Positions 10,925 through 21,479 of a DNA stretch of 64,000 bases are shown here, one piece after another. The DNA is taken from positions 62,001 through 126,000 of the forward strand of contig JBBHKE010001044.1 of assembly GCA_037447655.1 (NCBI GenBank), in the 5' to 3' direction. This DNA is from Zygnema cylindricum (lineage: Eukaryota > Streptophyta > Zygnematophyceae > Zygnematales > Zygnemataceae). Under the pieces are notes generated by a model that saw nothing but the letters and a program-made list of their open reading frames with translations, did not search any database and was not told the origin of the DNA. Position 1 is the first letter of the stretch; each line of letters starts with the position of its first letter. Position numbers and translations under genes: made by a program.

Positions 10925-11148
10925 AAAAGTACGGACACACTAAAAATACTAAGATCGGTTCCGCTGTTGACGGTCACGTCCTTGCTGAAAAAATCAAGAC
11001 GGCGCGATGCACGGCGGTCGACCATATACTTACATAAAAATAAGTACGAGCACGTTGGAAATAGTCGGTTTGGTTCTCCTGATGACGGTCACGTCCTTGC
11101 TGAATAAATCAGCACGGCGCGTTGCACGGCGACCGACTATATTGAAAA
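10925..11148. repeat. Tandem duplication, unit about 115 bp, two copies
   Basis: The block GACGGTCACGTCCTTGCTGA followed by a GGCGCGNTGCACGGCG segment occurs at 10969 and again at 11084. Flanking GTACGNRCACRYTRRAAAT and CGGTTYSGTTC segments match too. It lies immediately left of the solo LTR at 11154 and is more GC-rich than its neighbourhood. Confidence 0.8.
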
Positions 11149-12207
11149 TATGTTGAAACTCTGAGACCTCCATAAGTCCTCAGAGTGGACAACTTCCAAG
11201 AAGCCTCTAGGATAATCCTGACCCCTTTGTGTTTAAGCAAAAATAACTGCCACCCTGGCAGACAAAAACCCTGACCAACTTCACCCCTGTGAAGACAAGA
11301 CTCCCCTGAGTCGATAGCAAAAAGAATCTCTGAATTTGCTCCCCTGAGCAGTAAGTTATGGAGGGTCAAAGTTGACCTTTTGTACAGAAGCTCTCTAGGA
11401 GAGGGGGTCCTATCTTCTAATTTTTCTAAGTCCTATCTCTCTCACAGACTCTATCTACTGATGTACGGAACCAATCAGAATTTAGTTCCGTACGCAAAAG
11501 TACAGCTGCCGGTGTACTTTATGTACGGACATTGTACGACATGGCCAAAATGTCGACACATGTCAAATCCGGATTCGGTGCCATAATCTCCGGAGATTCC
11601 ACAATCCAACGGAATTTCGCCACGCGTCATCCGATGTGGCGATGGCCACAAACCGCCGAAATCTTCCTCCGCGATCTCGGCGCTAATCCCGGCCGTCCGA
11701 TTAAATTCGGCTTTAATCGTAGCCGTAATAAATACATGCGCGGTATTTGTTTCATTTACGAAACAAATGCGCGGTACTGATTTTTGTCCGTACCGTAAGT
11801 CGTACATTATATATTACTGGATCTATGTATCCCGTAATTCATTTCAGTTAAATGGTTTATCGCACGTATACATATTTAAATAAATATCAAACTATATGAT
11901 ACGTAACACTACCGCTAGACTAAACGGCTAAGGCTACCGGCTATTTCCTGCCTGCCGGCCGGTAGGTACAAGGATCAAATCCTGCCGCCGGCACATACCT
12001 TTTAATTAAATAAATAAACCCTAATCTAAAATTCTCGTAAACCTCAGGATAGCCAAGGTAGCCATGGCTCTAGCTTCCTCTCCAATTTCTCAGTGACTGC
12101 GACAAGTTTGAGAGTTGGAGAGAGAAGTTAGAGATAGACTGCCTCGACTTCTATATTTCTTTTCAGACCTAGAAAATACTAATAAAACCATTAGTTTGTA
12201 CATATGT
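11149..12207 (-). mobile_element. Solo LTR of the C-type copia group with TATGT target duplication
   Basis: The LTR spans 11154-12202 (1,049 bp). In element orientation it starts TGTACAAACTAATGG (right end) and finishes GGTCTCAGAGTTTCA (left end). It is flanked by TATGT at 11149-11153 and 12203-12207, a perfect 5-bp target duplication, which proves both LTR boundaries. No internal domain is present, so it formed by recombination between two LTRs. An ATG lies on the minus strand at 11171-11173, 20 nt inside the LTR end, where complete relatives start gag. This copy is the best reference for the family LTR borders. Confidence 0.95.
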
Positions 12208-12408
12208 ATTTGCGACAGTGGTACTTTACCGTACAGTACCGCGAATCGTTACCATTACAACCACGCGAAACAACAAATAGGATTGTACCACGTGTCTCTT
12301 TTTATTACATCCAAATTGGAACATGACAAAGCCAATCAAAACTCAAATCACTCAACGACTCACGATATTACACAAAAACAATCGACGATCAATTATATTT
12401 GTCACTAG

Positions 12409-12640
12409 ACCGTCCGCCATTGGACATCATGTTTGGAATGCACTTTTTCGTTTTTAAAAAATTACGAAACGAAACGCACGGACATGAACCGTACAAGACT
12501 TCATTCCCTCGCAAACTTATGAACAAACTAAGAGGACCAATCAGAAAAGGGAACATGTAGTGTTAAAAAAAAAAAAAAAACACCTATGGAAAAAAAAGGG
12601 TTACCTTTTTCCCACTACCTGCTGGTATTGCTCCTCTCCT
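12409..12640 (+). repeat. Dispersed repeat, copy 2 (first copy at 4832-5060)
   Basis: Same element as at 4832-5060, in the same orientation, with a poly-A run of about 16 followed by CACC and the block TTTTTCCCACT. Function and class unknown. Confidence 0.75.
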
Positions 12641-13332
12641 CCTTTAAAATAAAAGCTAGCTCAGTGTAGGAGTCTTTGATAAGTTATTGCAGCTTAATTA
12701 TTGTTAAGTGATTAAACATAATCGCTATGTGACTATGTTTATTTAGTGATTATGTTATCCATTTTATTTTGCTGTACGAACTTCAGGTATATCTTTTCTC
12801 CGCATATCCGCTAATTGGATAAAGTCTCCATAGGCATTTTTTTCTGTACACTTCAAATGTTAAAGCAAGTCGACATCACAAACATGTTTTTTCTTTTTTT
12901 TGAGTGTTAATCTTCCCCGACCTGAATACAAGAAACAATACGTATAAAGTGGTCCTACAGGTAAGACATGGTTTTTTGTGAAACGCTGATGATATCACTG
13001 TAATGAATATCGAAGCGAAATGTTTGAAACTTTGACAATGAACTGAGAATTTTGAAAAATTTAAGATAAAACCAACTAGCAAATTGTTATTCGTCACAGT
13101 TTAAAAATTTGTATTCCCGATCTATTTTGCAACTTTGTGTTTCTATATATTATATGGTCGTACTTGGCATGCTTTCACTGAGTGACATACTAAGAAAGGC
13201 AAAGAACTGTATATTAAATTATCATTTTTTTTTCTTGCAAGCTCATTTTAGAGAGTGACTAAAACTGAAAATTAATCACTTTGGGAAAACCCATAATCAC
13301 TTTTGGGAAATTGATTAACTGGAACAATTTGA
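12641..13332. other. Unassigned AT-rich sequence
   Basis: No gene or repeat recognised. A minus-strand frame of 73 codons (12876-13097) shows no domain. Confidence 0.4.
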
Positions 13333-13535
13333 GAGTTGAAAATGTTGTTCTACAACCACCGGTGCAGGTGGAAGAGCAGCAGTAGTAGTAGAAGTAGACA
13401 TGATACACTCTCAGAAGCTATCAAGAATCCTACCAAATAGTTGTTCTTAAGTGCTCACCAATTCTAATACAAGCATCCAAACCTCACAAAACTCTATCAG
13501 AATATAGAGTAGCATAAACAATGATAACTCCCAAA

Positions 13536-13896
13536 GTTATAGCACAATTGACCCAACAACACTCAAGATATAATACTCAAAAGTTTCCCAAAAACTGTCT
13601 GCAGTTTTACTACTATGAAGTCTAGATACATCATGTGTTTTGAGTCCTAAGTCTTATACTAGTGATGTACCAGCAATCTCAGTTGCACGAGAGTACGTCC
13701 AATTTGCATGAAAGCTAATGCTAAGCTACCCTTGAGCTCACTGAGCTACCACTAAGCTACCATTAAGCTACCTGTTATAGCACAATTGACCCACAACACT
13801 CAAGATATAATACTCGAGTTTCCCAAAATTGTTGCAGTTTTACTACTTGGAAGTCTAGATACATCATGTGTTTCGAGTCCTAAGTCTTATACTAGT
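13536..13896. repeat. Direct duplication, spacing 238 bp
   Basis: GTTATAGCACAATTGACCC and about 120 bp after it (to TCTTATACTAGT) occur at 13536-13664 and 13774-13896. Between the copies short TAAGCTACCA-type units are repeated. The second copy has small deletions. Confidence 0.85.
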
Positions 13897-14142
13897 TGTT
13901 GAAACCCAATACTAGTGTGGCACGAGAGGTGCGTCGCTGCTAATACTAAGCTACCATGGAGCTACCATTGAGCTACTACCCTTCTACCATTAAGTTACCA
14001 CCGGGCCACCACTAAGTTGATTCGAATCGTATCTATCGTAGTGCTCCTATCCTGACGGAATCACGGATTAAAATAGCAGCGTTGCGTTGTGCCACCGGAC
14101 CATGTCCGATACTAATCATGGTTGGCTTCCTTATCGTGTTTG

Positions 14143-14290
14143 CCTTCGCTGCTGCTCGTCTGCTGCTGCGCTGCTCTGGTGTATAGCAGCTGCTCTGCTG
14201 TATAGCAGCTGCTCTGTTGTATAGCAGCTGCGCTGCTCTGTCTGTATAGCTGCTGCGCTGCTTTGTCTGTAAAGCAGCTGCGCTGCTGTG
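14143..14290. repeat. Imperfect repeat of GCTGCTCTG-TATAGCAGCT units
   Basis: Units of about 25 bp containing GTATAGCAGCTGCTCTG repeat five to six times. Each contains the palindrome AGCAGCTGCT, so the array can fold into several hairpins. It explains the Gln/Ser/Ala-rich minus-strand frames across it, which I do not treat as genes. Confidence 0.8.
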
Positions 14291-15135
14291 AGACTGAAAG
14301 CTTTCCAAAAAGACAACACTCCCCTAAAGCTTTAGACTCGGTATCCCGGCGCAGCTGCGGTAATAAACTAGCGCAGGATCGCAGCATAGCAATATAGCAA
14401 TTAGCAAGTCACCCAGTCCCACTACCTCATAATGGTGGATTTATCGCAGAGTTGTCGAGCGTGCCTGGTAACCGAGAGGTCCAGGTTATATGTCCAAGGA
14501 GGTGTGCATGAGAACCTGCAATCCACCCCAAATGCTGATGCTCCCTTGGATCCGTGATAATGCCCATCTTTGTTTATTACCCTCCCCCCCAGGGATATGC
14601 ATAGAGAGTAAAGAGGAATGGAGTGGAAAAGAAAAGTACCCTGTACCCCCCTTCCCATATTTTTGCTACTCCACTGGGAGCCAACTAAATGCCACACTTC
14701 TAGCTACTCTCCAAGGAAGCTGGTCAACACAACTAAGGGTTCGGAACAGATATAGAGGCAGCAATGGTCAGCAAGGTTGAAAGATAATAGAGAAGAGTGG
14801 CACTCCATGTGGAACCCTTGATCACCACTTGTACATGTATAAACCCTCTGGAAACTCAACATCCCGTTAGTATCGCTGTCCACCACATGGAGAATGGGTG
14901 GAGAGACCTTGGTGTGGATGGTATCGAAGAGATGACGCGAGTCGAGGAGAAAACCGATCTCACTAAAACTATCTCGAAAGTCGATACTGGAAAATGCAAG
15001 GAGAGGGGAAGCTATATGTGCTATGGTGGGCAATCTTTTGCGAGCCGAGACAAGAGGGAGACAGATTTTACATCCCGGAAAATAACAGGCATGGTAGGAG
15101 AAGGTCTGATCATACATATCGACTCCCCCACCGAT

Positions 15136-15399
15136 TCAGAAGATAACATCTTGTCCCACTAAGCATTCGTAGTCGTTGCATTTGGTGACCAATGCTCGGA
15201 TAGAAACTTCCACGGACTCACCCTTCGTTCCGTTTTGGAATCGAAAGGTGAGCCGGTCCTTGGTGATTCCAAGCACTGGTTTCCTAGTACCGGCCAAAGT
15301 GAGAAGTCGAGTAACTGTGGCTTGAAGCTTGTCTGCAGTCAGACCAATCTTGAGCACAAATCCGGATCCGATGATCACGGGTTTGGCTCCGGTGTCCAT
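15136..15399 (-). pseudogene. Gypsy aspartic protease remnant
   Basis: The retropepsin-like protease cuts the element polyprotein. The frame opens with MDTGAKPVIIGSGFVLKIGL, where DTGA is the catalytic Asp motif, and ends ALVTKCNDYECLVGQDVIF, matching the conserved C-terminal block (LLGMD-like) of gypsy proteases. After the stop at 15133-15135 the reading continues in frame as IGGGVDMYDQTFSYHACYFP, the expected protease-RT linker, so a single nonsense change separates them. The downstream frame to 14704 becomes unlike any domain I know. Confidence 0.75.
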
Positions 15400-15531
15400 G
15401 AGAGGTAGAGAAGGAGCAACACCATTAACGGAGAGGGACTTTCAAGCATTGTCCAATAAACTGATACGAGAATCAATGTCACGACGTTCATCCGCGGTAA
15501 CCGGTTGAATAACTGAAAGACTACGGTTCAA

Positions 15532-15882
15532 CTACAACGCCCTCAAAGCGGCGGCTGCAGCCAACTCTTCAACAACGGAAGAGGCTTTGGGAACCTCATT
15601 AAGAAAGGGAGAGGCCATGGGGGCTTCACCAATCATATCATTAAGGATGCTTAGTCGTTCTTTGACTCGGTGTGCATCATGTACGGTACTATCCAAAATG
15701 GTGAGAGCTTCAGCCACTATAGAAGAAGTTGTGTCTGGTAGAGGAGAGAGAGATTCTTTCTCGAAAGAAAGTGGAATACGCGAATTCTGTAATTTACCGT
15801 CCCGATTGTGATCAGGCGAGCCCTTATCAAAAGTAAGTGCCCGTTGTTGGATAGTAGAATCTCGGAGGATTCGGCCGGCCAA
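15532..15882 (-). pseudogene. Gag-protease linker remnant
   Basis: A 116-codon minus-strand frame rich in Ala, Glu and Ser lies between the zinc knuckles and the protease. It has no catalytic motif and probably is the variable linker of the gypsy polyprotein. Assigned by position only. Confidence 0.4.
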
Positions 15883-15977
15883 CTATGGCATGCGGACGAC
15901 TGTCTTTGCCATCCCCGTGAATTGGGGTTTCATTTAGGCCATGAAGGTAGCAAATTGCTCTTTCATCATAACGGCCA

Positions 15978-17021
15978 TCATGACTTGTAACTCGGCATTT
16001 TCCTCTCTCTTCGAGAGATTTTAGGCGGAGTTGCCTCTTTCTCGATCTCGGTAGGAGTGACCTGCTTGGCAGAACGGGCAGGAATTCCACCGTTCTGGAT
16101 CTGATTCTGATATGAGAAATTAGGGTCTTTTACATGGCAACGGTCGACATAATGTCCCTTCTGGTTGCAATGGGTGCATAAGGCCGACTTATCCAGGCAC
16201 ATGTGGGCATCGTGGCCCCGTGATTCCACATCGGAAACACAATCGGTCTCCGGAATCAAATGACGGATTTCCCATGGCTGACGTCTTAAGAGGCCTATTA
16301 GGAGGCCACGGGTTCCTCGGAGGTGGTGGGGATTGGTCAAATTGGTTTCCTAGAGATTCAAGATTGTCATGAACATCCAACCACGATGATTGCATCTCAT
16401 ACCTAATCGCATATTCAGCCGCCTTCTCAAAGGTAAATTTCAGCCTGTATGTTTGACTAAGATGAGACTGAATGAATATTTTCGATTGAGGAGGATATTG
16501 TCCCACGAATTTTTGGACAGCCTCTGCATCAAACATAAGGTCCGGTAATGCTTCCCAAAGGGTTTCTATTTTAGCTCGTAAAGCAGGGGTAGTCTCATCG
16601 GCCTACGTTCAAAGTTCATCAACTCCTTAACTTGATCTGGATTTTGCATCCGGTATTCTTTTTGGAGAAGATCAAACATGACCGGTAGCGGGTCACGTAA
16701 AAGAATTAATCCTCTCGGTCTAGCTGGAACTGCCGTACGGGCAGCCAGAGTATATTGCTGAGGAATCTCGAGGATGGTTGGATATAGCTCATCCCCATTA
16801 ACGTCCAATTTTGCTGGAACAACTGCCTAGTAGGGAATTTCTACCTGGCCAGAAACGGCTGGAAGTCCTACAAACAGTGGAGAGTGCTTTGTCAATTGAC
16901 ACATACTCTCATACTTCCGTGTGTATAAAGTGAGAGCAGAACCCCGAAGGTATCCGCCGAGGAGAGAGAAAGCGACCCTAAGGTCAAAGTAGTCTTGATA
17001 ACGAAATGCCAAGTCACGCAT
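15978..17021 (-). pseudogene. Gypsy gag remnant with two zinc knuckles
   Basis: Gag forms the particle shell and packages the RNA. Minus-strand frames at 17021-16827 (MRDLAFRYQDYFDLRVAFSL), 16808-16566 and 16536-16189 read as one capsid-type protein with frameshifts between them. The frame 16536-16189 includes KIFIQSHLSQTYRLKFTFEK and then CFRCG at the start of a first CCHC knuckle. A frameshift near 16230-16245 moves its second half (GHDAHMC) into the next frame. The second knuckle CTHCNQKGHYVDRC (16137-16178) is intact, C-x2-C-x4-H-x4-C. Two tandem knuckles fit a gypsy-type gag. Exact N-terminus is unknown. Confidence 0.78.
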
Positions 17022-17060
17022 TCGATATCATACAACATAGGAAACGGGAAAGAGACATGG

Positions 17061-18316
17061 TGCCTTTCCGCAATTCTGTGGTCTCTATTGAACCAGAGAA
17101 TTCAAAACTGGAATCGGCCATTTCGGGTAACCGAGAGGAACTTGGGACCACGATGGTACGATCTAGCAGAGGAAACTGAAGTCCAGACTAAGATTTGTCA
17201 CAAAGTGCAGAGAATTAATCAAGATAGGAGAGAGAGAGAGGAATAGGCATTCACATGTAAGACAGGGTTGGAAAGGCTTTTTAAAAATCCATCATACAAA
17301 TAGGAGTAGAACCAAAATGTAAATCTGGATAATTTGTCCGTATCAATAAAGCCTTGTCTCTTTCCTCGCCTCCGTGAATGATAATTCTAAGTTTGCAAAA
17401 ATGAACTACTTAAGCCTAAGAGCAAGCAAAGAATCTAAGTGACAGTCCAATGAATGAATACAACGTGTCTAACCTGACAGCCTACAAAAATACGCCAACA
17501 ATAATGCACCTGCAGAGGCGCTGACATAGAAACCCACCCAAAATAGTGTTCCCTAAAATATCGCGGATCAATGTAGGTACGATTTGATTTCGCGTGAAGC
17601 CGAAATTCGTATAGTACTGAATCCGAATTATTGCCCAGAAGCGCACAAAAACAACACTCCCACTCGATTCTGTGGTGATATTTCCGTAGCTTTCACTAAG
17701 ATCGTAGTTGACCGCGACGCTTCCTCAAAATGTTGCGAACCGAACAAAAAACAGATTTCGAACGGCGCATGATAGATTCGTCGCTGTACTTTTGCTGAAG
17801 TTTTGAACTTCGACGTCACTTCCATAAAGGTGAGTTTCGTCGTCATCCCACAAATTTGGTCCGTACAAGACCGTTTGAAAAACAACGTGGTGATCAATAA
17901 TTGCCACGATAGCGTGCAGGACCAGAATAAGAAAAGAACACCTACACAAATTTGATTCGTCAAAAAAATCGAATCGCATTGATTGTGCCGTCGCCGACGT
18001 ACCCCGTGAACGACACGCGCATGATTACGTCCGGAAATAATGCTCCAATTAGTACGCTGTCAAAATCTGGACATCGAATTAATAAGGTTAGGAGACTACG
18101 CTCCAATATCGTCGCGAGAATATTTCGGTGGTCCTCCCAAACGTCCAGGTTTGGAAATGAAGCGCTCAAAACTATTTAGGCGCTCTCATTTTTGTTCGTT
18201 TCCATCTTTCGCTTTTTATTCTCCTTTGTCATCAGATTTTCTCTCTTCTTCTCTTTAGACTTTGAATTTTCCTCCTCCTTCTCTTTAGACTTAGAAAATT
18301 TATCCTCCTTGGGAAA
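17061..18316. other. Unassigned sequence
   Basis: May hold the leader and LTR of the gypsy remnant to its left, but I find no primer-binding site or paired LTR. An (AG)n run lies near 17227-17240. Nothing else to annotate. Confidence 0.35.
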
Positions 18317-18792
18317 CTATCCTTCTTTTAGACCTGCTTTTATTGCACATAGGAGCAACTTGTTAGTGACAACTGCTTTAGTAAGCATGACCATGGCGTT
18401 CTCCTTGTCCGGCATGTAATAGAAGGCCACCACTTCCGCTGTAGTGTTATCCCTCATAAAGTGGTATCTCATGGAGATGTGTTTTGTCTTAGGGTGATTG
18501 ATAGGGTTTTTGATCAAAGCTAGGCAACTCTGACTCTCTGTATAAATTAGAGTCTTCCTTGATTGTGAAAATCCGAGTTTGTTAAGGAATTCCCTTAGCC
18601 ATAGAACCTCCTTTACTATGGCGGTTGCCGCCATGTATTCCGCCTCCATCGTGGAGAGGGCGACTGTCTTTTTGAGTTTTGAACTTCAGCTCAAGCTTCC
18701 ATCGCCGATATTGCAAAGGTATCCGGTGGTTGATTTCCTAGTGATTAAGTCCCCTCCCCAGTCAGCGTTAGTAAATGTATAAATTTCGATGT
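18317..18792 (-). pseudogene. Copia RNase H remnant, separate lineage
   Basis: The minus strand encodes FTNADWGGDLITRKSTTGYL and, after a frame change near 18650-18690, MEAEYMAATAIVKEVLWLRE, followed by TESQSCLALIKNPINHPKTK and HISMRYHFMRD. These are copia RNase H blocks, including the catalytic-region Asp (NADWGGD), Glu (EAEY) and the HI-RYHF C-terminal region. Sequence differs from the B/C group, for example PKTKHISMRYHF in place of KAKHMDIRLSF. No RT, LTR or purine tract was identified around it. Confidence 0.88.
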
Positions 18793-18852
18793 TGTCGTGC
18801 TTTTCGCCGAAATTAGAGTGTAGTTTATTGTTCCTTTTAAATATTTGATAAC

Positions 18853-19418
18853 TGTTGAAATAAGTAGTTTTTGTATTTTCTAGTTTAAAATAAATTAGCG
18901 GAAACATATATAAGAAATGATGGCAGCCTGCCTCCATCTCTTCTCTCTTTCCCCCATACTTGTTGTAGTCACTGAAGGAGAGAGAGAGGGATGGAGCCAT
19001 GGCTGCCTCAGCTCCATAAGAAGGCTTAAAGAGTGACTTAAGTCACTCTCAACAAAAAGGTTGAGTCCGGCAGGACTCGAACCCCCGACCGGTAGAGCGC
19101 GGCGTAGCCGTTAGCTCTAACCAGTCTGTCGTAGAAGTCCGTTAGATGATATAGGGTTTCATTCATACATAACTATTGTATAGTACCGAAATGATCTAAC
19201 TGGAATATGAAACGAAACGAACATAGAACTTGTTAAGGTTTAGTGCGAACGTCATTTCGCACGAAACAAATGAAACAGATACTTTGAACGGTCGACATTT
19301 AATGTCGGATTTAATCCGACGGCGCACGTCGTCGCCGAGATCGCGGAATGATCACTTTGGATTTTATGGACGTGGCATGACGTGGCGCCGCGTGGAAGGA
19401 TGACATTCTGTCGCGGGA
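18853..19418 (+). mobile_element. Partial LTR of B-type copia, cut by the gap
   Basis: Starts TGTTGAAATAAGTAGTTTTT and shares with the element B LTRs the blocks GGCAGCCTGCCTCC, CATACTTGTTGTAGTCACTGA, GCCATGGCTGCC and AGGTTGAGTCCGGCAGGACT. It runs into the N gap at 19419, so the second half and any internal region are lost. It contains the best-preserved tRNA-like block of the window (19073-19123). Confidence 0.85.
19073..19123 (-). promoter_or_regulatory. tRNA-like box A and box B inside the LTR
   Basis: On the minus strand, TGGTTAGAGC (19123-19114), the usual D-arm sequence overlapping box A, is followed 30 bp later by GGTTCGAGTCC (19083-19073), a perfect box B. This is the internal RNA polymerase III promoter arrangement of a tRNA gene. 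It lacks a convincing acceptor stem, so I call it tRNA-like rather than a tRNA gene. The same block sits in the LTRs at 44 kb, 50 kb and 56 kb. Confidence 0.6.
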
Positions 19419-19428
19419 NNNNNNNNNN
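19419..19428. other. Assembly gap (10 N)
   Basis: Ten unresolved bases that cut the B-type LTR. The following (AG)n repeat probably caused the break. Confidence 0.98.
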
Positions 19429-19434
19429 CGGACC

Positions 19435-19439
19435 CCAGA

Positions 19440-19472
<33 letters not shown>

Positions 19473-19503
19473 GGTTTTTTTTTAGGGTTTTTTAGGGTTT
19501 TTT
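19435..19503. repeat. (AG)n array followed by T-run/AGGG units
   Basis: About 40 bp of AG repeat, then TTTTTTTTTAGGG, TTTTTTAGGG and a further T run. The last part resembles the plant telomere unit TTTAGGG with expanded T runs, but has only two units. Confidence 0.85.
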
Positions 19504-19869
19504 AAGTGGCTGCACATGTGAAAGAAAAAGTAGAATGAATGGACTGTTTTTAACTTGATATACGACAGTGATATATGATAGATGAAGGACTTAATGAAAA
19601 AACGTTCATGTTTCATATAGCCGTTTGAAGTACGGTCGAAAAATAAAGTAAAGTTCCGCGAATTAGGAAAAAAAGTATGGGGGCAAATAGAATGTTTTGT
19701 GTTTTGTCGGCCGTCACATTTATAGACGGGCGGTTGGGAAAAAGGCCGCGTGGCGAGCCGCGTTGCAAAACAAAATGAAAGGGGGGCGACGTGGATGCGT
19801 GTGCCGCCTTTTTTCTCCCGCTCACCCCAGGCCTCTCGGGGCCGAAAATTGCAAGGTTCAGCTATGTTA

Positions 19870-20200
19870 CATTTGCCCGTTCCTTTTATGGCATTGCCGT
19901 ACATTTCGTGCATATTAGGGCTATTTATGTGGGATTTTAGGGTTTTTGCCTTTTAGGGTACATTCTTGTGCGCCCCGAATAATTTAGTGCAATTGTCTTT
20001 GATTTTAATTATTGATACCGTATGTCTTCTGTACCTTTTATAGGTTTTTTTAAGGATTTAGGGTCATCCTTTTTGTACTTTTCGTGCATTCCGTAGAGTC
20101 AAAAGTACAAAATTTGCGAAAAATACGAAACAAGCGAATAACTACGTAGTTTTCGGAAAAAAGTTGAAATCCGTACGAATTGGATAACTATGGTTGACCA
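19870..20200 (+). repeat. Dispersed repeat, copy 1 (copy 2 at 26250-26550)
   Basis: Shares ordered blocks with 26250-26550: TTTCGTGCAT.TTAGGG, TTATGTGGGATTT, GTATGTCTTC, ACGAAACAAGCGAATA and ACTACGTAGTTTTC. Identity is moderate, with indels. No coding content. Confidence 0.7.
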
Positions 20201-20273
20201 ACTTTGACGTCATACTTAAAAGAAAAATTAGGAAAAAAATTTAATCAATAATGAAAAATACGATGACAACTCA

Positions 20274-21052
20274 GGGTGCGTCTCCATGTGCCTAAGTAAG
20301 GGTTTTTTTCTATCGTTTTTTTGTAAAACCTAGAGCTGTACTTCGTAAGTTTCAACCGTACAAAATAATAGAGAAAATGAGAAGTACATTTTGCGTCATC
20401 ATCGAATTTAAGATGTACTACATGTTGTCGTTTTGTGTTCTTTGACCCACGGCCACGCCAAAAAACGTCATCTTCAAACTTTTCTTTAAAACACAGGGAA
20501 GATGTGTTTTAAAACAAACAATTTTCGAAAAACAAATAGAAACACGTAGACGCACGTGTATCTTATTTTCAAGAAATTTCAAAAGAATTCAAGCGACGAC
20601 GAAAAGTGCACGATCCGCTATGTTTTGTCCGTATGCCTTCCGGCACGACAAAGCAAAGTACACAATTTGTTTGGTTTTGTCCGTTTGCTCATGGTACAGA
20701 TTTTATTTCGCTAAGGGTCTTAAGATCCGATGCCATTTCACGTCGAGCGGACAAGAGACGCAAAGGCAAATTGCATCTTCTTCAACCGTGAAACGGCACA
20801 GGCTAGATAGCAATACGTTTACAATGTCACGATAAGTCTTGCGACTTCACAAGGAGTTACAAAATAATCGAATATAACGTGCGTCATCACAGATTGTACA
20901 ATGTCGATAGCCGTCATGGGCATTGTCAATGTATACAATCGTCACGCCCTTAAGTGACAACTTCGTTTGGTACACATAGGGACACCCGAAATTCGGGTCT
21001 GCCGGATCTGCGCTAAAAAACAAAGTAAGTTCAAGTACATGGAGACGCACCC
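20274..21052. mobile_element. TIR element, about 779 bp, PIF/Harbinger-like ends
   Basis: The left end GGGTGCGTCTCCATGT is mirrored at the right by ACATGGAGACGCACCC, a perfect 16-bp inverted repeat. It is flanked by TCA on the left and TTA on the right, close to the TTA/TAA 3-bp duplication of PIF/Harbinger elements. No transposase frame is present, so it would depend on another element. Related ends (GGGCGTGTCCCCATGTA) occur at about 21388 and 59446. Confidence 0.7.
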
Positions 21053-21387
21053 TTAATCGAAAGTTACAAACGCAACCCTTATCAATAGCGTCTCCGTTGC
21101 AATGAAGAACCGTTTATAATTTTATATATCCTTCACACTTCGCGCGCGGATGTCGTTATTCTCAAATTCTCATCGTATGTTTTTTCCGTATGAAACTACA
21201 CACATTTTACGAAAAGATTTTGCAAAAACTAATTTTTTTTTTACGAAATTTCGTAAAAATGTCAAAATTCGTACGATTGAGACATGTATGGTACGGTACT
21301 TCCATAGTGAGGTCTTTAAATGTACGGAAAACATGACGTGGCTAGTATTTTGGAGTACGAGCCATCGGGTAACATGTGTTGTGAGTA

Positions 21388-21404
21388 AGGGCGTGTCCCC
21401 ATGT
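21388..21404. mobile_element. Single end related to the 20.3-kb TIR element
   Basis: TAAGGGCGTGTCCCCATGTA resembles the end of the TIR element at 20274-21052 with a TAA in front. No opposite end found nearby. Confidence 0.35.
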
Positions 21405-21479
21405 AACCGATATTTTGAAACGTTATTTTGGAATTTAGCGCTGATTTTACGTTGTACTTTTCAAAGTGTGCCTATGTAA

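Larger units (their letters stand above)
13333..14318 (-). mobile_element. Broken LTR-like segment with a gag-like stub
   Basis: On the minus strand an ATG near 13400 opens a Ser/Thr-rich then Pro-rich start (MSTSTTTAALPPAPVVVEQH), as seen at the N-terminus of many plant copia gag proteins. It stops within about 25 codons. The sequence to its right would be leader and LTR. At the right end, TGTTGTCTTTTTGG (reading minus from 14318) begins with TGTTG, preceded on the far side by AAAGCTTTAGGGGAG, which looks like a purine tract. The purine tract implies a 3' LTR while the gag stub implies a 5' LTR, so the piece may be a fusion of two elements. Confidence 0.4.
14319..17060 (-). mobile_element. 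Ty3/gypsy-type remnant: gag, zinc knuckles, protease
   Basis: Reading on the minus strand from about 17050, capsid-like sequence is followed by two CCHC knuckles, a linker, a retropepsin-like domain and the protease-RT linker, broken by stops and frameshifts. RT, RNase H and integrase do not follow. No LTR could be defined at either side. A separate piece with gypsy RT-RNase H-integrase lies at 53.2-55.3 kb. Confidence 0.8.

Noticed and set aside
14033-14387. Gln/Ser/Ala-rich minus-strand frames
   Set aside because: They are products of the GCTGCT/AGCAGC repeat, in three frames at once.
14704-15162. Two opposite frames of 137 and 121 codons
   Set aside because: The minus frame continues the gypsy protease-RT linker. 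The plus frame is its shadow and has no domain of its own.
19073-19130. Functional tRNA gene
   Set aside because: D-arm and T-arm sequences are present, but no matching acceptor stem or convincing anticodon arm could be built, and the block is repeated as part of LTRs.
19474-19503. Interstitial telomere repeat
   Set aside because: Only two TTTTTTAGGG units with expanded T runs. Too short and imperfect for a telomeric tract.
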